A DNA stretch of 64,000 bases. Origin: Lagopus muta (lineage: Eukaryota > Chordata > Aves > Galliformes > Phasianidae). The position numbers and the translations under genes are program-made. Positions 1-11,035 of the stretch are shown piece after piece. Location: contig NC_064447.1 of assembly GCF_023343835.1 (NCBI RefSeq), forward strand, positions 3,286,001 to 3,350,000. Reading direction: 5' to 3'. The notes under the pieces were generated by a model. That model did no database searches. It was given only the letters and a program-made list of their open reading frames with translations, and was not told where the DNA came from. The stretch's first letter is position 1, and the number at the start of each line of letters is the position of its first letter.

Positions 1-98
1 CGCAGCTGCTGATGCTGTTCGACAAGTTCCGCAGCGTGCTGGTGGTCACCAGCCACGAGGACCCGGTCATTTCGGTTTTTCAGTCCGTCTTGAAATGA
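1..98 (+). CDS. NPRL3: NPRL3, C-terminal end of last coding exon (partial)
   Basis: Nprl3 is a subunit of GATOR1, the Rag GTPase-activating complex that restrains mTORC1 at the lysosome when amino acids are scarce. Only the last 31 codons are present, read in the frame beginning at base 3 and ending at a TGA at 96-98. The peptide has the family's conserved end: [14 protein letters not shown], then HEDPVI and a short VFQ-containing tail, very close to the human C-terminus as I know it. The exon start lies off the left edge. The position next to an inverted MPG gene fits the conserved NPRL3-MPG-RHBDF1 block beside the alpha-globin cluster. In birds and mammals, introns of NPRL3 carry the main alpha-globin enhancer, but those introns are outside this window. 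Confidence 0.9.
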   Translation, partial: QLLMLFDKFRSVLVVTSHEDPVISVFQSVLK

Positions 99-2055
99 CT
101 GCTAGTGGAAACTCCATTTCACACCTCCCCGTGCGACAGCTCAGTTCTGTGTGAGGGGCTGTGTGCTCCTTCCCAGCCTGGATTTGTGCCGTGCCACACT
201 CACAGCACAGGAGCTGCTGTCTCGCAGACCTTCCCTGGGACTGCTCCTTCGTTGGGGCTGTTGAGATGGGTGAGAGTGGTCCATGACTTTTACTGCAGTG
301 TTACTGACGTGTGGGTGGATGCTTCGCACCAGAGCTGCTTTCCCTGCTCTCCACCACCACTGAGCAGTGGGCGCTGCTCATGAGCAGCCTGTCCTCACTG
401 CTTGGCCTCTGCTTAAGGGCAGAGTGAAGTTGGCCTGGCTCTTAGGGGAATGATCCTGGGTACTGAGGAATTAATTCTGTGTGACCACTGTTATCCAGAA
501 GCAATGGGGACATAAATAGGAATGCAAAGCATCACAAGTAAACACCTTTGTGAATGAAAATGATTTACTTGCCTTGTTACAGCTTTCCTCTCCCCAGGAC
601 CCTTATTACAGAATGCCTGTAGGGGCAGTGCTGTCACCAGGCAGCCCATTTGTTAGCTGATCTGCAGGTCTGTTTTAAATTGTGATGGGAGGAATTTGGT
701 TGGCTCTGAGGAGGACTGAACCTGGCTGGCTGTGCTGCAGGTGCAGCATTGTTATCAGTTCCTCAAAGCTGCAGATTAATGGCAGTCACGCTTGGCCCTC
801 TGGGGCCTGTTTTGCTGCTCTGTCCCACTGTGGTTGCAGGGAAGCAGATTAGGGGTACAGGGATGTACATGGCTCTGCCTCCTGATCTGGTCCAGCAATC
901 TTCATTCAGCTATGCCAAGGCTACAACAAGAGGCAGCAGCACAGACAGCTGCCACTCTTTCTGGCTGCATCATGAACTTAAGCCAGCTATGATGGTGGAA
1001 CAGGGCTGGGCTGCCTAGCCAAAGCAGCTGCACTGGCAATTGCTGCTCTGTTCAGGAAGGGAAAACCCAGAGAGAGCCCAGGGTGTCTGCACAGCTCTGT
1101 ACCCGAGGAGGGTGGGGAGATCTCCCATGGTGCTGGTGGCTTCCAGGGGTGTGTGGTGTGTGAACACAGTCAGGTTCCTCATTTAGACTTTCCCTTATTA
1201 CACACACAAGTTGGAGCTTTTTCCCAGAGCTGCAGAACTGTGAGAGGGGCTTCACTTGCCCACACAACTAGAGGTGAAAATGTGAGCATTGAACAACTTA
1301 CCTGCAAGGAACAGCACAGGGCCTGCAGCGCACTGGATACCTGATGGCAGCTACTTCAGCACAGTCCCTTCTGTGAGCCTTCCCTGCAGCTGCAAGCAGG
1401 GATGAACAACAGTGATGTCTGAGCTGGTCAGCACAACACCAGCCCACCCAGTCCCCAGCAGCTGCATCTGAAGGTGAGTTAATGAGCCAGACATGGCACA
1501 GTCTGTTCAGAACGGGGGGGTCAGGGGGTTTCAAAATTTGAGTTTTTTCTTGCACAAGAATCCCAAATGAGGAGAGAAATCGCTGTCTGGAATGGGCAGG
1601 ACAGCTGCCTGCTGGTTGTCACCCAGCTGTGAAAAGACAAAGCTTATCCAGGGGCTGCTTGGGGCACGGCACAGTGGTGCCACCAGTGTGGCAGTGGATT
1701 ATTTGTGCAAGATGTGGCTTGGTGCAGCACAGCACAGGTAAGGCAGGAAGCACCTGTCTGTGGAGAAGCATGCAGCTAACTTGAGATCCAAGCAACTGTT
1801 TGGCCTAGTTGCAGGGCTTGGTGCCACACATGCAAGGCAAACTGCCAGCATGGCTGCAATCGTATGGATTCTCCCCTGAATCCTATTTTTTCCCTCCCTC
1901 TGTACTTCATGGCAGGCTGCAGCTTTGCAGAAAGAGCTGTGAGGCAGAGATCTCAGCATTGGTTCTTTCTCTGTGTTCAGGCTCCCACACTCGTAAACTC
2001 TGAACTGGTCTCAAAAGCAGCTGGAAAAAATAAACAAAGCAAAAAACTCACTGGA
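99..2055. other. NPRL3 3' UTR and NPRL3-MPG convergent spacer
   Basis: No coding exon is supported here. The stretch directly follows the NPRL3 stop codon, so its first part is NPRL3 3' UTR of unknown length. The only canonical AATAAA I see on the plus strand before the CR1 copy is at 2029-2034. The short open frames in it have no protein-like composition and no splice context. Confidence 0.6.
2029..2034 (+). promoter_or_regulatory. NPRL3: Candidate poly(A) signal for NPRL3
   Basis: A canonical AATAAA lies 1.93 kb after the NPRL3 stop codon, just before a CR1 copy. No earlier canonical hexamer was found by eye, but a variant signal nearer the stop could be the one used. Confidence 0.35.
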
Positions 2056-2440
2056 TTTTATAGAATAGTGTAGGTTGGTCAGGGTCTCTAGAGATCTTCT
2101 GTCCAAATTCTGCTCAGAGAAAATGTTACATGAGATCAATCAGGAGCTTGTATGGTGGTCTGATTGCTCCCAGTTCCAGCATTTGACCACCCTCATGGTG
2201 AAACAGTTTTCCATATAGCTAATGAGAATTTCCTGTTTTCTAGCTTGTGCCCATTACATCTCATCCTGTCCCTGTGTACCTCTGACAAAACTCTGGCTCT
2301 GCCTTCTCTGCACCCTCCCACTAGGCAGCTGTAGTCAGCAGCACGATTCTTTCTCCTCCTCATCTCCAGACTGATCAAAACCAGCTCTCTCAGTTTCTGA
2401 CAGCCCTACTGCCACCCACTCTTTTGGCATTCCACTGAAG
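2056..2440 (-). mobile_element. CR1 LINE fragment (3' part, minus orientation)
   Basis: The plus strand reads as the complement of the CR1 3' end. It begins with a diverged form of the 'AGAAT..TAGGTTGG..' end, continues through 'CCACCCTCATGGTGAAACAG' and 'CTTGTGCCCATTACATCTC', and finishes with a 'CCAGACTGATCAAAACCAGC' block. This order is typical of bird CR1 copies. It is heavily diverged and 5'-truncated, so it is an old insertion. It lies between the NPRL3 and MPG 3' ends. Confidence 0.85.
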
Positions 2441-2661
2441 AAACCAAGTCTTCTGGCCTCTCCTGGGGGCCAGCACAAAGAGGAGCAACACAGCAGCTCA
2501 AAGCAGTGAGCTTTCACTAGTCATCCACCTTACCAGAGCCTGGATCCATTCACAAGAGAGAAAGGGGCTTTCAGTGCTCAAATCCAACCTCAGTTCTGGC
2601 TGGAAGATTCATTCTCGTCTGCCCCATGAATAAAATTCCACCTTGCTGCAATAAAGTTATG

Positions 2662-2667
2662 TTTATT
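2662..2667 (-). promoter_or_regulatory. MPG: MPG poly(A) signal
   Basis: TTTATT on the plus strand gives AATAAA on the minus strand, 106 bases after the MPG stop codon at 2773-2775. This spacing suits a short 3' UTR. Confidence 0.6.
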
Positions 2668-2772
2668 GTTAAAAACCTCCAAGCTGCCCTTGCTGCTGCC
2701 CCAACACGGCTTGAGGCTCTCCAAAAGAGCACACAGCTCAAGTCCTGGTTGGTGGCACACTTGCAAGATTCA

Positions 2773-3167
2773 TCAGCTGCAAGAGATGGGTTCCATTGCT
2801 GCCATCTCTCGCTCCATTTTCTTGTCTACAACACTCACAAATTTGTTTCCTCTTAAATAAAACCTGAGAGGTTTCTGTGACCATTCCCCTCTGTTCCCAA
2901 TACCAATCCTGGTCGTGGCTACCACGTCCTGCTCCCTGGGCAGCTCCTGTCCAGGTACCATCCAGATGGCCGCATCTTGAGTCAGGTCCCTTTGGTCAAA
3001 AGCCTTATCAATCCCAAATGCTTGGCAGAGCTTGGAGGGCCCATTACACAGCTGCCAGTCCTTCAGTGGCTTTGCAGGTCCTTTCCTTGAAGTGCTGCGC
3101 AGCTCCCTCATCACATCCAAACCTTGGAGAGGCTCCAGAGAGCGGAGTAAGACTGCAGCCCCTTCCC
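2773..3167 (-). CDS. MPG: MPG last coding exon
   Basis: The acceptor CTGCACAG ends at 3168 and the exon opens with two bases that complete Gly143. It encodes the Arg151 active-site segment through to the TGA at 2773-2775. Just before the stop, the residues after VSVVDKK replace the short variable tail of human MPG. Confidence 0.95.
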
Positions 3168-6100
3168 CTGTGCAGAAAAAGAGGCACGTGTTAGTTCAGG
3201 TTTGTTTGGAAGGAATATCTCAGCAGAAGCACTTCAGTTGCATTCCCTGCCCCTGGCAGAGCAGGGAGTTGCCTGCAGCATCTGTGCTTCCCTCAGACTG
3301 CTAAGCTGTGGTCAGTGCACTCCCTCCCCTATGCTGAATGTCCAGCATCCCACAGCTCTGTGTACTTGATTCACCTCACCCAGCCCCACTTCCTGATGTT
3401 CCTAGGCCAAGCTGCAGCTCCAAGGCTTGCCAGAGGGCAAGAGGTTTTTCTTATATCACCACGATGTTGAGGAATAAATACACATATGGTTCAGTTTTGG
3501 CGTAACTATCCAAAACTGCTCCCAAACCCAGTGGATTTATAATAAACTCTGATGATAAGGTCTCCAGCCAGCAAACAAGAGGAGAAAGAACTCGAGATGC
3601 TGCCAACAGAACGAGGCAGAGCTGGACTGGAGGAGGGCTTCTGGCATGAAGCTGTGGGCTGGGGAGCAGCTGGGCCGCTCTGAAGGAGCCCTGGGTGGAA
3701 GCATTACTGATCCAAGTGACGGGCTGAGGTGTGGGTGTGACAAACACGGCCTTGGGTGATACAGAGGAGCGAGGTCAGCATCCTCGTGCCAGGGAAGCTC
3801 TTGTGAGATGGGTGCTGGGGTAGCAGGGGGCTGCACAGCCCTGGGAGCATCGCTTCAGCAGAGACAGCCCCACCTGTGACAAGAAGTGAAGAAAACTCCT
3901 ACTTTCTTCTCCAATGTGATTCATCACCCTGCCAAGAAGGAGCCTAGGAACTTATGGCTCCCCACAGCCACTGTGACCAGCTGCTCCCCCTCATTTTGGT
4001 GAGGGCGAAGCAACGAGGCAGCTCTGAGCAGAGAAAATCCCCTGCAAGGAGGATTTCCAGCCCAAGTGGGACAGAAATACTTCTCCAGTATTTTCCATCG
4101 GAAAGCAGGGAAGGTCTTCTGACCCTGAGTGGGAGAGGTGAGGGCCTGGCAATGCAGCCTGTGTGCTGCCCCACACAGTGCTTGTTGTGCGGGGCTGCCC
4201 ACGGCATTCCTCCCCTCCGCCTCAGCACTGGAGATGCTGCTCTGCAAGGACTTCCTTTCCCTCTCCAGCCGCAAACATCTGGAGCTGTGCTCAAGCCTGG
4301 CAAAGGCTGTTGTAGCCCAGCAGATCCCCAGGGACCCGCAATTCCCCAAAATAGATTCCCTCTCCTATTTTGTGAAGTGCCACAACAAGCCGCTCTCAGC
4401 TCACAAACTGAAAGCCCGATCTCTTGCTGTTGCCAGGTGTGCCTCCTGCTTTGCACTGCTCAGAGCCCCCCTGCCCTCTGCACAGCTCCGTGAAGCAAAC
4501 GCTTCCAACAGCTGTCCACAATCTGTTTGCAGGCACTCCCTTTGCTAAGGAAGGGAATGAGGCTAATCTGGCAGCCAAAAGCTGCTACAGTGATTTAGAG
4601 CTCAAAGGTCATTTTAGATTTTTAAGAACATCCTCCACGTCCTAGTCCTGCTTTTCATCCATGCACACAGAAATATCCTTCACGTTGGGATGCTCTCACC
4701 AACTGTGAGATTCTGAGGAACTGCTAATTACACTCCTTGCCCTCATCCATCACAAATGCAAGTAGAAACTGCGGGCACTTGAATTCAAGTGTCCTTGTGA
4801 GCTGATGTGAATAAAGGCACATGCTGAGAGCAGCTGCAGTGCTCCCAGACCCCCACGCAGCAGGAGCAGGGTACCTGGCATTTGTCTCTGGCTGCTCTGT
4901 GAGCATTTCCACTGGAAAGCTTTCCAACTCTTTCTAGCTGTGTGCAGAACAGATGAGAGTTAGAGCAAGACCGCCAGGGGAAGACAGGAGCTCAGGGATG
5001 CCACAGTGAGCTACTGCATTCTCTGCCCACCTCCTCCAGAGGTGGATGTTCAGGACCTCTTGAGGGTGCTTGCACATCAGTTTTCTTTAACCACTAACCA
5101 GTAGCTGCATCCTTCTGGCTCACCTCCTGCCTGCCAGGGTGCTGCAGCCTTCTCTGTGCAGCCTTCTCTGTGCAGCCTTCTCTGTGCAGCCTTCTCTGTG
5201 CAGCCTTCTCTGTGCAGCCTGCCCAGCTTGCTCCCAGGGCTACCTGCCTTCAGCACTGCCTGACACAGACACTGCTGCTGCCATGCCGTTGGCAGCAGTG
5301 CCCATCCTGTGCTCCAGCCCAGAAGCACCACACATTGCCCTCCCACGCCTTGCAGAGTCGCTCCATGTAAGGAGTAGATTTAGAGCTAAAAGCTGGGATC
5401 TGACAACAAGGAAGAGGCTGGTTCTGTCCTTGGGCAGTCAGGAATCACAGAGCGATAAGGAAGTCCCACACCCGCGCTGCGCTGCTCGCTTCTCCTTCCC
5501 TGGACCGAGTCCAGCTCTCACTCTTGGAAACAGCTCTTGGCCGCTGGAGAGAAGAGAATTTTCTCCTCTCTCCACCCATCTGACTCACTGCTCCCAAAAC
5601 ACTTCCTTCAAAGTCCCGGTCTGGGATCCCCGCTGTGTGACCCCACGCCTGGGTACAGAAGCACCGGGATCCCCATTTTACAAGAGATTACTTCAGGTCT
5701 GGCAGCAAAATGCTCACATTGGCAAACTCCTGATAAACAAACCACAGCAAAGTCAAAGAGAAGCTCGACCAGTAATTGCTGCCTTGCTGAAGCGAGGGAA
5801 GCCCAGTGTGTCTCTCAGCTCTTGGGAAGTGTCTCTGTGCTAAGATGATCCTGCTGCCAGCACTGAGATGCGCTGTGGGATCCGTGTGCACTGAGACATT
5901 GGGTAGATTTTGCTATCATTTAGGATTTCTCCTTGAAGCAATGTAGAGACACACAGCATGGCTACCAGCAGCAAGAGGAAGGCCCCTTCCAGTAAAATCC
6001 CATAGGACCCAGCTTTACCTCAATGATGTACACAAAGATCCCCCCTTCTTCCCTTTATTATTTGCCAGTATTTCAAATGCTAAGAGCCCCGTTTTGAACA

Positions 6101-9100
6101 AAGAATCATTCTGCTTTCATTATCTGAACAGCTTTGGCAGAGACGTGGTAATGCAGTTCCCATGTGTTCATCCATCAGACTCCAGACTTCCACTTAGGAA
6201 GACAGGCTCTTTCCCCACACTATTACCTGGCACTGTTTTTCTGCTTGGCTACCTTCCAAAGGCCAAAACCAGAGGGCTAATGGTCATCAGCACAACACAT
6301 TCTGCTGTGGAATATACAACATGCTGTATCTTGGAAATGGAGGAAAAGAGTTTTTTGAGATTTTTCAAACAAAATCAGTGTTTAAGGAACACATACTGCA
6401 GCTTCAAAGTACGTAATTACATTCCTTTTCTGAGGCAAAAACTATTATCTGTAAGGAAAACAACACCTGCTTGTTAAAAGGAGAATCATTTGATTAAAGA
6501 TTGGTTTTATTATCATGAGAGCAATAAAGGAGGATTGCAGATCCTGTCACAGCCTGCTTTTGAGATTTTCTTTTTTAGTTTTTCTTGAAGATAAAGCAAA
6601 GCTGCTAAAAAGCTTCTGTAGCAACTCAGATATTAATGCTCAGACATCTTAGACCTTTTTGTTTTCCTTGGCATTTAGTTTCTGGGGATAAAGGCAGGAG
6701 ACAGAAAACTTTCTTCTCCTGACAGTGGACACCAAGATTTAGACTTTCACTAGACTGCAAGTTTCTTTGTACACCACCACCCTGAAGAAATAAAGTGCAC
6801 TGCATCACACGGATAAGGCATCGGCTCAGGTCATCCAAACTGAAAGCACCATCCTGTAAAGATTCCCTTCCAGTCCTTCATCTTTATTTCTGCATCTGAA
6901 CAGCTCAAGGAACTCACAGCTGGGACCAAAATCCCAGCTGGCCGTGTAGCCAGAGATGGCCCTGCTCATAGTGTTTGAAGCTGACACATAGGCACTGTGC
7001 TTTGGCCTCAACTCACCTTGGCTGGAAACGTTCACGCAGAAATAAATCCCATAGATCTGGTACACGTACAGAGTTCCTGGTTTCATGAACATGGCTGCGT
7101 TCCGTTGAGTTTGCTTCCCACCTTTTGAGTGAGAAGCCTCATCTTCCCCACCAAGATAAGCTTCTGTTTCAACAATCCTCCCCCAGAGCTCCCTGCCGTC
7201 GGGAAGTTTGCGAACTAGAATCTGGAACAGGTCAGAGGGCATCGGTTAGCAACAGCCCCTGTGCCAAGCAAGCAGAGCACAAGGCTTCTTGAGGCAAAGT
7301 CATCAGAAAAAGGGCCCTTAGGGCAGTGCCCGCTCTCCTCTCACTCTCTGAATGCAGTCTGTAAGCTGGCATGAACGATTCCAATTTCAACTGTCTGGAC
7401 CACATCCCAGTACACCAAGTTTCTACCTATCGTTCACCCAGCAAAATGCTCGGGGTGCAAAGCTGTGGCAGTATCGTACAGAATCAATTTATGACCACGT
7501 GTACAACAAAGCAGCAATCTGCACAGCCCACAGAACTGCTTCTGTGGTTCTTTTCTGCATTCTCACCCCAAACCACCAGGACAGCAACTGCAGTGATTGG
7601 ACAGACCCTTGGAGGTGTTTCAAAAAGTCCTGGCACCTAACTCTAGAGATAACCATAATTGAAACATCAGTGCTGCTTCGGTGTTTTCTGCACCGTGTAG
7701 AGGAGCAGGGCAGGAGAGCTGGTGACTGGCCTGGGGCAGGAAAAGCAGGTCTTTGTCACTGCAGCGTGCTCCTCCTCGCTGCCAGCTCCTTAACAAAACC
7801 AAGTAGATGAGGAAAGGAAAAATAAACAGCCACAAGTCTGGAAAGATTCTCCTGAAGAAAATAAAACAATGAGTGAACTCCTTACAAAGCTGCAATTCCT
7901 GCCTCTCGTGCTTTCCCCACAGTATTTCCCAATTAATTGAAAACATCAGTATTTTATTGTTGTGAAAAACAATGGCTTCAGAAAAGTACTGGTGCATGTG
8001 AATACTCCAAAAGCACTCTCAGTACAATGAAAAGCAGTGGTAAGGTTACAGTTTTAAGGGTATGCAGGCATTTCCCTGCCTCTTCTGACAACATATCTGC
8101 AGCTGAAACAGTTAAATGCAATAAGTAATACTAGTGCAGAAAGCACCTCCAAGATCTGGCAGAACAAAGATAACAAAACACTGAATTATTGTTATTATAA
8201 CTGCAGTTACATGAGAACAAGAGCACAGATTGGGTCACAGGAGGACCTAAGTTATACTTCAAAGAAAATGTTACAGTGACATTGAATTTGCCTGGTTTGT
8301 AATTCTAGGCCTAAAGAGGAAAAGGATCGAATTAGGAGTAAAGTATTATCTGCCTATTTAACATCTGAGGATGTTAAAGACATTGAGACACCAAAAAATG
8401 CATTAGTGGGCAGCTTCAGGTGTCTTCATACACAGCAAGCAAATCTCACAGTGCGATGGGACACGGACTGTATCTTCCAGACACCAAAAAGTGCTTTGCA
8501 GACTCAGTCATCAGGGACCTCCCAAGAGAAAACAACGCTCTCAAACTGATCCAAACTCTTCGCCAAAGACTCAGCACTGAAAAACAACTTTGTGTCATGA
8601 CCATGAAGCCTAAAATTCAGGATCCTTACACAAGTATTAAGGTCCAAAAATAATCTGTTACAGTGTTGCTTATCAGCAAAAAGGGAAACTACATAAAACA
8701 AGGAAGCTTGTTAAGAACTTAAAAGAGACAGCCAGAAGTCAAAGCAGGAAAGGCAAACTTCTAGCAGGATGTCTATAAAGAGAGAAAATACATTTGATGT
8801 ATAAGAGAGAGGTTGAGAAAGACCAAAAATAAACACAGCAGGAGCAAAGCAGAGCAAAGGTGTCCATTACATGCAAGACAATATCCTTCAGAAGTAAAAC
8901 CAAGGGTAGACCCAGAGATACAGCCCAAAACAAAGTCACTGCAACAAATTCCTGAAGTATCTAAAGCAAAGAGAGCCCAGGAAGTTTCTTCACCCTACAA
9001 GTAATAAAAATATAAAGAGGACTCAGCAAAGGTAAGATCACAGCACTGGTACTAAAAACACATTTTGCAATTGTGTTTACAAGGTTCCCAGACTCAAAAC

Positions 9101-10257
9101 TGTTTACAGGGACAACACTGGAGGAACTCTCTGAAATGAGAGGTTTTTGAAGGACTGGCTGAGCAGAAGAGACACAGTTTAGCTCCCCTCCTCCCAAAGG
9201 CAGGGTCCAAAGATTCCTCAGCATTTCTGCATTGGGAAAAGGGAGGAGGTCCTTTCATGAACAGGTGATGACTTAAAACCTCAGGAACTGAAGGTAGAAA
9301 GGACATGTTTCACAGTGAACAGGGTTTAACTGCAGCGCTGTGGAGTCCCAGAGGCCAGGGCCTGGGCTGCCTCACATATTTCTGTTCATAATGTGGGAGA
9401 GGTGAGCACCAGCTCTACTGGTAAGCCTGAATTATTCAGAACTGCAAAAATAAAAGGAGGCAGATGGAGCTTTTAGAGCATACAAGGCAGCATAAAGGAA
9501 AGTATCAAGCAGGCTGCTGAACTGCCAGGTGAGAATAAAGTATGTCAGTACACCACGACAGGGGATATCAGTCAAAAAAGGCCAAGGACCTGCTATTAGC
9601 ATCACGAGGTAATCAAATGGAGGGAGAGGAGGAAATGATGCTGGCTGCACAGCATTACTTTCCAGTGGGAAAACCAGGAGCCAAAAACAAATATAGAAGT
9701 ACCTGAAGGGAAAATAATTGGCCTTAAACAACCTTCAAACCACAAACAGCAAAGTGTGTTTCAGTAAGCCAGAAAATGAGGAACTCCACAAAAAATAAAC
9801 TAATTCTGAAGTGCAACAGTAAATTAAACCTAAACAATACCTCTGTGACTACATCCAAAATAGATTTAATCACTAGTCTTCAATTTAACAGAATTTTACA
9901 AGAAAAATAATGAGAACAGCACTCCTGAAATAGCAGAGCCCCAGAGGCAAACTGCAAAAAGAAAAAGATCATCCCTTTACATTAAATTATTACTGTACTG
10001 CAGCATGTAGAGCTGGTGTCAGTGTTATGGCTTACCTGTCCCAGGAAGGATTTGGCCAGGCTGATACAGGGCTGGTTGAAGAAATCTGCTTCCAGTTGGG
10101 AAGATTGTTTTTTCTCTGTTACAAAATATTTGCTGCTTGTTGGAGAAGAGTTGCCATCAGGAGTCGTGGTGGGGCTCTTCAAGGCATCAGAAAGAGGGAT
10201 GCTGCAGTTGCTTTGGAGGGCGCTTAATTGAGCCAACAGCTTTCTTTTCCTTGACAT
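2773..10257 (-). CDS. MPG: MPG, N-methylpurine (3-methyladenine) DNA glycosylase; complement(join(2773..3167,7017..7221,10036..10257))
   Basis: MPG is the monofunctional alkyladenine DNA glycosylase of base-excision repair in the nucleus. It flips out 3-methyladenine, 7-methylguanine, hypoxanthine and ethenoadenine and cuts the N-glycosidic bond. The three exons splice with phases that agree exactly (222 + 205 + 395 nt) to give 273 residues; human MPG is 298. By alignment to the human enzyme (constant offset 31), the key residues are present: general-base Glu94 and Tyr96 in VETEAY, His105, the DNA-intercalating Tyr131 in QIYG, Asn138, and Arg151 in VLLRSLEP. Residues 1-70 are a basic, Ser/Thr-rich N-terminal tail as in other vertebrates. 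The C-terminal half carries GPSKLCQAFGI, FDQRDL and KPLRFYLRG. The start is the ATG four bases into exon 2, after a good acceptor; exon 1 is non-coding. The gene is transcribed away from RHBDF1 and towards NPRL3. Confidence 0.95.
3168..7016 (-). other. MPG: MPG intron between the second and last coding exons
   Basis: GT at 7016-7015 and AG at 3169-3168 (minus strand). The intron contains a 14-bp tandem repeat at 5145-5220 and several overlapping open frames on both strands (about 3.9-4.6 kb and 5.1-5.9 kb) that show no family resemblance. I see no other gene in it. Confidence 0.85.
5145..5220. repeat. 14-bp minisatellite, about 5.4 copies
   Basis: The unit CAGCCTTCTCTGTG repeats head to tail with almost no divergence from 5145, ending in a partial copy. 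Near-perfect copies suggest a young or still length-variable array. It lies inside an MPG intron. Confidence 0.95.
7017..7221 (-). CDS. MPG: MPG second coding exon (catalytic core)
   Basis: The acceptor CTGTTCCAG ends at 7222 and the donor GTGAGT starts at 7016. The 205 nt encode ILVRKLPDG to SSQ plus one base of Gly143. Inside are Glu94, Tyr96 and His105, the GGKQTQRN loop, FMKPGTLYVY, the intercalating Tyr131, and Asn138. Confidence 0.97.
7222..10035 (-). other. MPG: MPG intron between first and second coding exons
   Basis: Bounded by GTAAGC (from 10035) and CTGTTCCAG. AT-rich, with no recognisable MPG coding sequence. It contains the weakest of three exon-like blocks of a possible hidden gene (8961-9158), listed separately; I see nothing else in it. 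Confidence 0.85.
8961..9158 (-). other. Exon-like block C: candidate last exon of an unrecognised gene
   Basis: A strong acceptor (pyrimidine-rich CTCTTCTGCTCAG) precedes a frame open for 65 codons to a TAG at 8961-8963. The frame joins in phase 0 to block B at 10841-11035. The peptide is Ser/Val-rich, followed by a hydrophobic stretch with VILPLLSPLYIFI and then RVKK, which could be a C-terminal membrane anchor. No canonical poly(A) signal was seen just downstream, and MPG's first coding exon lies between B and C. This is a tentative proposal. Confidence 0.25.
10036..10257 (-). CDS. MPG: MPG first coding exon (start codon)
   Basis: The exon begins at 10261 after acceptor TTTCCTAG; the ATG is at 10257-10255 (MSRKRKLLAQ). 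An upstream in-frame ATG would have to be read from intron sequence, so this one was chosen. It encodes the basic, Ser/Thr-rich N-terminal tail and ends in SLAKSFLGQ before the donor GTAAGC. The human protein has the same FLGQ-type junction leading into VLVRRLPNG. Confidence 0.93.
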
Positions 10258-10840
10258 AGTGCTAGGAAATAAATGCAAACGTATTTGGAAATGTAAAGAT
10301 TATTTTAAAGTAATTCTTATTTTTAATACAAAGGCTCTGAAAGCTATTACTGATTAGACAGTGCAGGCAAAGCACAGGAACAGGTGACATTCAGCTGGAT
10401 TTATGCCAGGCTAGGCAAATATTGGGCTCTACTGACATGCAAACAGAATACTGCAGTTTGAGCTTTCATCTTTTAAGGGCTTAAGATAACAATAAACTCT
10501 GGTCCACGTAGCAGTAAAAATATGTTTGCTAACTGTTAGGTTAGGAAACACGAAAGCAAAGGTAAACCTGTACCATCTTCTTTCCACTGAGAACTTAAAT
10601 AATCTATTAAGCAGACAAAAGAGAATATGAAAACACTTCTAAAAGTGCTGGTTCAGAAAGTTCACAGAAGTGACATATCAATCATTTCAATTAGTGATGT
10701 AATGGGTAAGAATCCAAATCTCCATGGGACGCAGAACACTGGAGCTGGGAGATGCCTGATTTACGGTCACTGTCAAGCTTGTCACACTGCAGAAATGAGT
10801 GCACTGAGATCTCCACAAAGCAAGGCTTCAGCTCACCTAC

Positions 10841-11035
10841 CAAAGAGATGAAGAACAGTGTGTTCCAAACTACAGAACGTATTTGTGACAACTGCATAAC
10901 CTGAAGTTGTTCTTCCAGGTTCGTCACCAATGTGCTGGCTTCAAAAAGTTGGTGTGTCTTTTTCTGTGCTGCAGTCCTTACTCTTGTCAAACCAGAACAA
11001 ACTCGTTCCATAAAGCTCTTTGAAATGTCTGCTGG
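10841..11035 (-). other. Exon-like block B: candidate coiled-coil exon of an unrecognised gene
   Basis: After a possible acceptor CTGTTAG the frame is open for exactly 65 codons to a donor (GTAGGT, or GTGAGC four bases further on). The residues include SKSFMERV, then a helical stretch rich in Glu, Gln, Leu and Val (THQLFEAS, NLEEQLQVMQLSQIRSVV) that reads like a coiled coil, then WNTLFFISL. It continues in phase 0 from block A and into block C. I do not recognise the family. It could instead be a non-coding 5' exon of MPG or chance. Confidence 0.35.

Noticed and set aside
5139-5843. 234-codon plus-strand open frame in an MPG intron
   Set aside because: It starts inside the 14-bp minisatellite, whose lack of stops opens the frame; the rest has no domain and lies antisense within an intron.
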